In this document: piece by piece, positions 1-5,057 of the stretch
Layout: each line of letters starts with the position of its first letter
Position numbering within the stretch: the first letter of the stretch is position 1
Assembly: GCA_030831265.1 (NCBI GenBank)
Contig: JAURLM010000199.1
Location: forward strand, 1 to 6,809
Origin: Chloroflexota bacterium
Lineage (GTDB): Bacteria > Chloroflexota > Dehalococcoidia > Lucifugimonadales > Lucifugimonadaceae
Direction of reading: 5' to 3'
DNA length: 6,809 bases
Notes under the pieces: generated by a model
The model's input: the letters and a program-made list of their open reading frames with translations, nothing else
The model's database searches: none
What the model was told of the DNA's origin: nothing
Translations under genes and position numbers: made by a program

Positions 1-2
1 AA

Positions 3-389
3 TTCATTGGGCGTGTACCGCTGGTGGTCGGCCTGTCAGATCTGACTCGTGAAGAGTTGATTCGAGTTCTACAGGAGCCGAAGAATGCTCTTGTGCGTCA
101 GTATGAGGCGTTGTTCAAGATGGACGGTGTCGAGTTGATCTTCGAAGAGAAGGCGCTTGCACGGACTGCCGCAGTGGCGAAGCAACGCAAAGCTGGTGCC
201 AGGGGATTGCGGTCAATCGTGGAAGAACTCCTGATTGATGTGATGTACGAACTGCCTTCTATGCAGGGCGTCAAGAAGTGCATCATTGAGGAAGGTACTG
301 TCACAGAGAATCGCTGGCCAAAGCTGTTGGATGATGGTGGGAAGCGGATGGACACCAAATTGCCGCCCCATCGCCAGACCGCTGCATAG
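3..389 (+). CDS. clpX: ATP-dependent Clp protease ATP-binding subunit ClpX, C-terminal part (5' end outside window)
   Basis: ClpX is the AAA+ unfoldase that feeds substrates into the ClpP peptidase in the cytoplasm. Only the last 128 residues are present; the reading frame is open from base 3 and ends at TAG 387-389. The fragment begins FIGRVPLVVGLSDLTREEL, the conserved stretch entering the small AAA+ subdomain. It continues with the ClpX-typical EPKNALVRQYEALF and KMDGVEL segments, then the sensor-2 motif GARGLRS, then LLIDVMYELPSM near the end. The zinc-binding domain, Walker A and B motifs, pore loops and ClpP-binding loop would all lie to the left of the window. The C-terminal tail after the conserved part (about 30 residues) is variable in the family and unremarkable here. 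The gene is convergent with the seven-gene cluster on the other strand and shares a terminator with it. The GTG at 24 is an internal valine codon, not a start. Identification is very secure. Confidence 0.96.
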   Translation, partial: FIGRVPLVVGLSDLTREELIRVLQEPKNALVRQYEALFKMDGVELIFEEKALARTAAVAKQRKAGARGLRSIVEELLIDVMYELPSMQGVKKCIIEEGTVTENRWPKLLDDGGKRMDTKLPPHRQTAA

Positions 390-413
390 CAGTCTGTATC
401 ACTGAGAAAAATG

Positions 414-444
414 AAAAGCCCCTGCCAAACTGGCGGGGGCTTTT
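414..444. terminator. Bidirectional intrinsic terminator between clpX and the purN-like gene
   Basis: A 13-bp stem is formed by aaaagcccctgcc (414-426) and ggcgggggctttt (432-444), with a 5-nt loop aaact and a single T-G wobble. The GC-rich core is flanked by A4 on one side and T4 on the other, so it can end transcripts in both directions. On the - strand the hairpin is followed by ttttcattttt, a good U-tract. It lies 25 nt after the clpX stop and 32 nt after the stop of the convergent gene, the expected place for a shared terminator. Confidence 0.9.
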
Positions 445-475
445 CGCGTCTCCGATTAGCGAGCATCGGTACGCG
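445..475 (-). other. Possible second hairpin just after the purN-like stop codon
   Basis: The bases cgcgt (445-449) and acgcg (471-475) pair, and inside them ccgat (452-456) pairs with atcgg (465-469). This leaves a small internal loop and an 8-nt apical loop. The element fills exactly the space between the stop codon (476-478) and the bidirectional terminator. It has no U-tract of its own, so it is not an independent terminator. It could stabilise the 3' end of the cluster mRNA or be coincidental. Confidence 0.35.
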
Positions 476-1267
476 TCAGGATGAGACAGAAAGAGACGCT
501 TCCACGGAGTTAGTCAGGTCAATTGGGCCTGTGGTTGCCACTTCATCAAGGTTTATGCGTCCGTCAGATACCGCTTTCAGCGTCTCGACAACCAACGGTC
601 GTTCTCTCGCAAGGCCCATCTCGCGCAGGCGGGTGAACAGGGCGTTGTCTTCTCCGTCTCTCTCTTTGATTTCAGCGATAGTACGGCCTGACACGGCATC
701 CCACAGCGGACCAAGCTCCGGATTAAGCGTGCTGAATCGGCAATAGGAGAGCACCGGCCCGCCGTCGACCTCCTCAGTGACGATATGGACCATCGCCCCG
801 GTTTCAGTCGCTTGTTGCTCAATCAGTTCCCAGATTACGTTCTGCCACATCCCGGCAGGGCCATCCGGCAGAGCAGGGTGCAGGTTGATCATCAGATGCT
901 CAATGCACAACAGCGGGGCAATCAGCATGTACCCGGCGTTAACTGTGAGATCAACATCGAACGGCCTGATTAACTCAATGGCAGCCCTGTCGAAATCCTC
1001 GCGTAGCTCTGACCATGGACGATTGCCGTGCTGTTTACGGAAGGTGCGAGAGGATAGCGTGACGACGTGAATGCCGTGACTTTCAGCAAATGCGATGAAG
1101 CGATCCGACCCTGCAGCCTGTCCCCGCTCCCGGTTGCAGAATACAAACTCGATTCGGGCATTCAACTCACCAGTTTCAATGGCATCCAGTGCTGCTTTCA
1201 GCAGCCCGTATGAACCCTCTCCTCGACCAGTTGAAAACCACCCTAGCCGGAGCGGTGTGCCGCTCAA
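476..1267 (-). CDS. PurN-like formyltransferase (phosphoribosylglycinamide formyltransferase family, divergent)
   Basis: This 263-residue protein belongs to the 10-formyltetrahydrofolate-dependent formyltransferase fold; the best-known member, PurN, formylates GAR in purine synthesis. The catalytic set is visible: N128 and H130 in NLHPALP, and D168 in EEVDGGPV, matching the Asn-His-Asp triad of E. coli PurN. The segment GAMVHIVTEEVDGGPVL aligns closely with GTSVHFVTDELDGGPVI of E. coli. It departs from classical PurN in three ways: the N-terminal phosphate loop reads GRGEGSY instead of GNGSN, the text after HPALP is DGPAGMWQNVI, and it is about 50 residues longer, with a C-terminal extension from roughly residue 215. 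The start is TTG at 1265-1267, overlapping the xseB stop (TTGA) and preceded by a strong Shine-Dalgarno sequence, which implies translational coupling. Family membership is secure. GAR as substrate is inference, so no symbol is assigned; pipelines would probably call it purN. It is the last gene of the cluster. Confidence 0.85.
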   Translation of the reverse strand: MSGTPLRLGWFSTGRGEGSYGLLKAALDAIETGELNARIEFVFCNRERGQAAGSDRFIAFAESHGIHVVTLSSRTFRKQHGNRPWSELREDFDRAAIELIRPFDVDLTVNAGYMLIAPLLCIEHLMINLHPALPDGPAGMWQNVIWELIEQQATETGAMVHIVTEEVDGGPVLSYCRFSTLNPELGPLWDAVSGRTIAEIKERDGEDNALFTRLREMGLARERPLVVETLKAVSDGRINLDEVATTGPIDLTNSVEASLSVSS

Positions 1268-1557
1268 TCCTCGTCTCCTTCGTCATCAACATCTGCATCT
1301 TCGTCATCAGCCGGGACAAGGTTCATCTGCTCTGCGAAATTTGACCTGAGCCGAGTTATACGCAACTCCGCGGAACTGAGCGTTTCGTTGCAGGCCTTGG
1401 CAAGTTGCATACCCTCTTCAAACAGGGCTGATGCCTGGTCCAGCGTGAGCTTGCCCTCTTCCAGTTTGCGTACCACCTCTTCAAGCCTGGTGAAAGACGA
1501 CTCGAATGATGCGGCCTTTGAACCGCTCTTTTCTGTGTCTTTCTTATTGTTGGGCAT
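1264..1557 (-). CDS. xseB: Exodeoxyribonuclease VII small subunit XseB
   Basis: XseB is the small, helical, non-catalytic subunit of exonuclease VII; several copies bind the C-terminal coiled-coil region of XseA to give the active cytoplasmic enzyme. The family signature runs from about residue 18 to 70: FESSFTRLEEVVRKLEEG, then LTLDQASALFEEGMQL, then AKACNETLSSAE. At 97 residues it is longer than the usual 70-80, because of a lysine- and serine-rich head of about 17 residues and an acidic tail at 84-97 in which 11 of 14 residues are Asp or Glu. The start is ATG at 1555-1557; no earlier ATG, GTG or TTG lies in frame, and the ribosome binding site is weak. It sits 74 nt after xseA, its obligate partner, and its TGA stop overlaps the TTG start of the next gene. 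Identification is secure. Confidence 0.93.
   Translation of the reverse strand: MPNNKKDTEKSGSKAASFESSFTRLEEVVRKLEEGKLTLDQASALFEEGMQLAKACNETLSSAELRITRLRSNFAEQMNLVPADDEDADVDDEGDED
1275..1281 (-). promoter_or_regulatory. Shine-Dalgarno sequence for the TTG-initiated purN-like gene, inside xseB
   Basis: The - strand reads GAAGGAG, then a 7-nt spacer, then TTG at 1267-1265. It supports the unusual TTG start, since the other genes of the cluster show weak or no such motif. The same bases are codons for D-E-G in the acidic tail of XseB. Confidence 0.75.
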
Positions 1558-1631
1558 CTTATGTATCCGGTCTGCTATTTCGAGATGGTCTGGATTGCTG
1601 ACAGTATCGAATTCTAACTCGCCCCCTGCGC

Positions 1632-2852
1632 TCAGGCGTCAGGTCGGACTGCTTTGACCTCTGTATCCAATTCACCGTCATGCAGAGTGACCTGCAAGGT
1701 GTCTCCGGGTGCTGCTCCGGTCGATGACACAAGTACGGGGCCGTCTTTTAGGCGAACGATTGAGTACCCGCGGGCAAGTATCTGTTTCGGCCCCAGTGCT
1801 CCGAGGTGGGTCTCAAGGCGTCGTACATCCTGTTTGCGAATTTCTACTATACGCGTGGCTGCCAGTCTTGCCCGCGCCAGGAGATCTTCAACCCGCTGTC
1901 GAGGCGCTTCCGTGTCCGGAGCGCGGTAGTCCATGCGATCTACGAGGAAATCCAGTTGCGTTCGCTTTTCCCGCACGAGCCGACCAAGCGCCTGCTGCAT
2001 CAACTCGGCGTATCCGGCCACATTGCGGGCAAGGTCATTCACATGCGGAGCCACGATTTCCGCCGCGGCTGAAGGCGTTGGAGCTCGTACATCCGCAACG
2101 AAGTCCGCAATTGTGAAATCAGTCTCGTGCCCAACCGCGCTGATCATCGGTACCTTGCAGCCATAAACCGCCCGCGCAACCATCTCCTCGTTGAACGGCC
2201 AGAGATCTTCCAGCGAACCTCCGCCGCGGGCAAGGATCGCCACGTCGATTTCATCCATCATGTTGAGTGCTGTTATCGCCCTGACTATCTCAGGAGCAGC
2301 GGATTCGCCCTGCACCGAAGTTGGGATAAGCACCAGTTCTGCCAGCGGATAGCGACGTGACAACACATTCAGGATGTCCTGGATGACTGCGCCGGTTGGT
2401 GAGGTGATTACCGCAATCTTGCGTGGGAAAGCGGGGAGTGGACGCTTGCGGGAACGGTCAAACAGCCCTTCGGCGTCCAGCCGCCGTCTTAGTTCTTCGA
2501 ACGCCTGCTGTAGCGCACCGACACCATCCGGCATCACCCTGTCGACGTATAGCTGCAGGTCGCCTCGGGCTGTGTAGATGGAGATTTTTCCATGCGCAAT
2601 CACCTGTGCCCCGTCAGCTATGAACTCGCCGCCGCGGCCATAACGGAACATCACGCTGCTAAGCGCAGATTCCGCGTCCCTGAGCGTGAAGTAGTGATGC
2701 CCTGAAGCCGGGTGTCGATAGTTGGAAACCTCGCCGTTTACCGTAACGTCAGCCAGCACAGGATTCGACTCAAGGTATCCCTTGATAAGGGAGTTCACCT
2801 GTGAGACGGAGTAAACCGTGTCTGTATTGGCGAGGTCTGGCGTTTCTTGCAC
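1632..2852 (-). CDS. xseA: Exodeoxyribonuclease VII large subunit XseA
   Basis: This is the catalytic subunit of exonuclease VII, which degrades single-stranded DNA from both ends to short oligonucleotides. Domains in order: an N-terminal OB-fold for ssDNA binding (about 14-110, with VNGEVSNYRHPASGHHYFTLRD); the catalytic domain (about 135-270) with ITSPTGAVIQDIL, LARGGGSLEDLWPFN and AVGHETDFTIADFVADVRAPTPSAAAE; a helical, Arg-rich coiled-coil region (about 275-350) that binds XseB; and a short C-terminal beta domain containing LARGYSIV. D159, R209, H242 and D245 correspond to the conserved catalytic Asp, Arg, His and Asp of the family. The length, 406 residues, is within the family range. 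The start is GTG at 2850-2852, 13 residues before the conserved YSVSQVN, which fits homologues, although no clear Shine-Dalgarno sequence precedes it. It lies 91 nt downstream of efp and 74 nt upstream of xseB. Confidence 0.95.
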   Translation of the reverse strand: MQETPDLANTDTVYSVSQVNSLIKGYLESNPVLADVTVNGEVSNYRHPASGHHYFTLRDAESALSSVMFRYGRGGEFIADGAQVIAHGKISIYTARGDLQLYVDRVMPDGVGALQQAFEELRRRLDAEGLFDRSRKRPLPAFPRKIAVITSPTGAVIQDILNVLSRRYPLAELVLIPTSVQGESAAPEIVRAITALNMMDEIDVAILARGGGSLEDLWPFNEEMVARAVYGCKVPMISAVGHETDFTIADFVADVRAPTPSAAAEIVAPHVNDLARNVAGYAELMQQALGRLVREKRTQLDFLVDRMDYRAPDTEAPRQRVEDLLARARLAATRIVEIRKQDVRRLETHLGALGPKQILARGYSIVRLKDGPVLVSSTGAAPGDTLQVTLHDGELDTEVKAVRPDA

Positions 2853-2943
2853 GGGTGGGTTAGGACTAACTGCAGTTGGCGAGCGCGTCAGGTCAACAGC
2901 GTCCGTAGAACTGTATCAGCAGCGGCCTTGAAGTACCGAAAAC
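2853..2943 (-). other. efp-xseA intergenic spacer
   Basis: This is the largest gap in the cluster (91 nt). It contains a 10-nt perfect palindrome, aactgcagtt, at 2868-2877, which has no loop or U-tract and so is not a terminator. No convincing -35/-10 pair was found on the - strand: a TTGACC-like hexamer is present, but nothing resembling TATAAT follows at 16-18 nt. No function is assigned. Confidence 0.4.
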
Positions 2944-3507
2944 CTAGTCAGCCCGGCCCTGGTATCCACCGGTGGAGGTGCTGACCGTAATGCGGTCGCC
3001 TTCGTTCACAAACAGCGGTACCTGCAGGGCGAGTCCGGTGTTCGTCTTCGCAGGCTTGTTGGCACTGCTGGCCGTGTCGCCACGAACGCCGGGTTCGGTC
3101 TCTTCGACAGTAAGCACTACCGAAGGTGGAAGCTCAAGCAGCACCGGCTTTTCGTCATAAAAAAGCGCGTCAACGGAATCACCCTCGGAGCTGAACTTCA
3201 GGGCGTCACCAACGATGTCAGCCCCCAGCGGGAACTGCTCAAACGTGGTGTTGTCCATGAACATGTAGAAATCACCGTCCTGGTAGACGTACTGCACGGA
3301 CCTGCGTTCAGTGGGGGCCGCCGTCAGCTTCTGGTTGCCCGGCAGTTTGCGCTCGTACACATTGCCGGTGCTGATCTGGCGGACCTTGAGCGTCAGCGTC
3401 GGAGGGGCCTTGGGAGCCTGCCTGTGCTGCCAGTCCAGTATCTGGTACAGGTCACCATCCAACAGGATGGTCATGTTGCGGCGGATTTCACTTGATGAGA
3501 TGGTCAT
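2944..3507 (-). CDS. efp: Translation elongation factor P
   Basis: EF-P binds between the ribosomal P and E sites and relieves stalling at polyproline stretches. The 187-residue length is typical. Three beta domains are recognisable: the KOW-like domain I (about 1-64, with SSSEIRRNMTILLDGDLYQILDWQH), an OB domain (about 66-126, with YVYQDGDFYMFMDNTTFEQFPL) and the C-terminal OB domain (about 130-187, with VEETEPGVRGDTASS, GLALQVPLFVNEGDRITVST and TGGYQGR). K33, in the loop RQAPKAPP, aligns without gaps with the modified Lys34 of E. coli, but the usual PGKG context is replaced by APKAP. The start is ATG at 3505-3507, 11 nt after the aroQ stop. An in-frame start at 3582 would add 25 unconserved residues overlapping aroQ and is rejected. 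No strong ribosome binding site is seen. The aroQ-efp neighbourhood is common in bacteria. Confidence 0.96.
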   Translation of the reverse strand: MTISSSEIRRNMTILLDGDLYQILDWQHRQAPKAPPTLTLKVRQISTGNVYERKLPGNQKLTAAPTERRSVQYVYQDGDFYMFMDNTTFEQFPLGADIVGDALKFSSEGDSVDALFYDEKPVLLELPPSVVLTVEETEPGVRGDTASSANKPAKTNTGLALQVPLFVNEGDRITVSTSTGGYQGRAD

Positions 3508-3518
3508 ATCGTCTGAGT

Positions 3519-3965
3519 CTACTTTTTCGATTCTGCGATTCGTGCGGCGAGGAACTCCAGCGCGTATATATATCCGCGCCATCCCAGCCCGGCAATCTGC
3601 CCCACTGCAAACGGTGCGATCACTGAGTGGCGCCGGAACTCCTCTCTCGCGTGGATGTTTGAGAGATGAACCTCTACTGTCGGCAGTTTTGAGTCCAGCA
3701 GGGCATCGAGGATGGAGTAACCCACCTGCGTCAGTGCCCCGCCATTGATTATGACACCGTCTGCGCCCTCTGCGTTGGCCTGTATGTGGTCAACAATGGC
3801 ACCTTCATGGTTCGACTGAAAGAAAGAGGTGCCAATCCCCAGCTCATCACCACGCTTCTTTATGGAGGCGTTGACCTCATCAAGCGTGACAGCGCCGTAG
3901 TGGCCCTTGTCCCGTTTGCCGAGGTTATTGAGGTTCGGTCCATTGATGATGAGGATGTTCGGCAT
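3519..3965 (-). CDS. aroQ: 3-dehydroquinate dehydratase, type II
   Basis: AroQ dehydrates 3-dehydroquinate to 3-dehydroshikimate in the shikimate pathway; type II enzymes are cytoplasmic dodecamers. The 148-residue length is typical. Family motifs: NGPNLNNLG at 8-16; R18 and catalytic Y23 in the flexible lid KRDKGHYG; FQSNHEG at 49-55; N74 in INGGALTQ; D87; VEVHLSNIHAREEFRRHS at 97-114 with H100, S102, R107 and R111; and GLGWRGYIYALEFL near the end. The common NPGAxTH motif reads NGGALTQ, so the position of M. tuberculosis His81 is Gln80 here. All other catalytic and binding positions I can align are kept, so the enzyme is probably active. The start is ATG at 3963-3965 with only a weak upstream GGA. 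A 63-nt gap separates it from xerC and 11 nt from efp. Confidence 0.95.
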   Translation of the reverse strand: MPNILIINGPNLNNLGKRDKGHYGAVTLDEVNASIKKRGDELGIGTSFFQSNHEGAIVDHIQANAEGADGVIINGGALTQVGYSILDALLDSKLPTVEVHLSNIHAREEFRRHSVIAPFAVGQIAGLGWRGYIYALEFLAARIAESKK

Positions 3966-4028
3966 GTCAGTTCCGTGCTCAAATCAAGTTTTCGCTGCGT
4001 GCAACTCCAGCCGCAGCCCGACGTCCAT

Positions 4029-4988
4029 CTAGGCTATCGGATCAGCGTGATCTGTGTCGCTGTTATCGTCGCTTTTGTTGAAGGCTCTACGGGCGCGAGG
4101 GTGCGCCGATTCATAGACCTTACGCGCCTGTGCCGTTGAGACATGTGTGTAGACCTGTGTTGTGGACGGACTGGCGTGGCCAAGCAGTTCCTGGACTACT
4201 CGAAGGTCAGCACCGCCGTCGAGCATGTGTGTGGCGAAGCTGTGGCGCAAAGTGTGAGTGTGGAAGTCAGCGTCCAACCCGGCTTTCAGCGCGTACCGCT
4301 TAACCAGTTGCTGGATACTGCGGACAGACAGGCGTGCTCCGTACTGGTTGAGGAACAGGGCATCGCCGCTGCGAGATTTCGCCCATCTCAACCGAACATC
4401 GCTGGTGTATGTAGCAATCCAACTGACCGCGGATTTACCCAGGAGTGTGACACGGGGTTTGGAACCCTTGCCGATGACTCGTACTTCCCGCGTGTTGCGG
4501 TTCACGTCCTTCATGTCCAGCGCATGTACCTCGCTCACACGTAGTCCCGCCGCGTAGAGCGTCTCCAGCAAGGCTCGATCGCGGATTCCGGCTGGCCGCG
4601 TGATATCAGGTGCAGCAAGCAGCCGGTCAATCTCTTCCTGTGAAACGACTATCGGGAGCCTGTTTTGCTGCTTTGGTGCTGTAACTGCGCCGGTCTGATT
4701 TCTCGTAACGTCACCGCGTTCGGACAGAAAACGGTAGAACGCTCGCAATGCAGTCAGCTTCCGAGCCATGCTCGGCCGTTCGTAGCCGATCTCAAGCAAC
4801 CATGCAAGGTATCCACGCAGGAACAGGCGGTCTGCACGGTCAAGGTCTGGCATGCCTTTCATGTCGAGGTACTCGAAGAAAGGTGTGAGGTCGTTCAGGT
4901 AGTTCCGTACCGTCAGTGGCGCAAGCTGGCGCGCAGCACTAAGGTGTTGTTCGAAGTCACGAACCTGTTGCGCCCACGGTTTTCCCAT
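4029..4988 (-). CDS. xerC: Tyrosine recombinase XerC
   Basis: Site-specific tyrosine recombinase of the XerC/XerD group, which resolves chromosome dimers at dif near the terminus. Counting from ATG 4986-4988 (319 residues), the N-terminal SAM-like DNA-binding domain spans about 4-100 (VRDFEQHLSAARQLAPLTVRNY). The catalytic domain spans about 115-300 with the full set: R150 in AAGLRVSEV, K174 in VIGKGSK, H245 and R248 in HTLRHSFATH, H271 in LLGHAS, and nucleophile Y280 in TTQVYTHVS. XerC versus XerD is not fully settled by sequence, but adjacency to topA favours XerC. The start is uncertain: GTG at 5028-5030 (preceded by AGGTG) and ATG at 5046-5048 (9 nt after the topA stop) would add 14 or 20 residues without family similarity. 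The last 17 residues are polar and acidic (SDDNSDTDHAD) and beyond the usual end. No integrase-type context is visible, so a mobile-element role is unlikely. Confidence 0.92.
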   Translation of the reverse strand: MGKPWAQQVRDFEQHLSAARQLAPLTVRNYLNDLTPFFEYLDMKGMPDLDRADRLFLRGYLAWLLEIGYERPSMARKLTALRAFYRFLSERGDVTRNQTGAVTAPKQQNRLPIVVSQEEIDRLLAAPDITRPAGIRDRALLETLYAAGLRVSEVHALDMKDVNRNTREVRVIGKGSKPRVTLLGKSAVSWIATYTSDVRLRWAKSRSGDALFLNQYGARLSVRSIQQLVKRYALKAGLDADFHTHTLRHSFATHMLDGGADLRVVQELLGHASPSTTQVYTHVSTAQARKVYESAHPRARRAFNKSDDNSDTDHADPIA

Positions 4989-5057
4989 GGTGGCATGGCT
5001 CAGGCCCGGCAGGTGTGTGCGAGTTGTCACTTCACACCTGCCGTACATGCATCGTGG

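Noticed and set aside
98..466. Open frame antisense to clpX (about 120 codons)
   Set aside because: It is the complement shadow of a conserved clpX segment and also spans the terminator; the translation resembles nothing.
2868..2877. Palindrome aactgcagtt as operator or terminator
   Set aside because: No loop, no U-tract and no second copy in the window; short palindromes like this occur by chance.
2853..2943. Possible promoter for xseA (TTGACC-like hexamer in the spacer)
   Set aside because: No -10 element at 16-18 nt spacing; the match is at chance level.
3508..3582. Upstream in-frame start of efp adding 25 residues
   Set aside because: The extra residues overlap the aroQ 3' end and resemble no EF-P N-terminus; starting at 3507 gives the typical length of 187.
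3984..4028. Short - strand reading frame of 14 codons starting directly after the xerC stop codon
   Set aside because: Too short, no ribosome binding site of its own and no recognisable peptide; a chance frame in a 63-nt spacer.
4989..5048. Longer xerC starting at ATG 5048 or GTG 5030
   Set aside because: The added residues have no similarity to Xer N-termini. Kept as a possible alternative, since 5048 lies only 9 nt after topA and 5030 follows AGGTG.
4029..5048. Tyrosine recombinase as integrase of a mobile element
   Set aside because: It has the compact XerC domain layout and LRHSFATH/YTHVS motifs, sits in a housekeeping cluster beside topA, and no attachment-site repeats, tRNA or phage genes are present.
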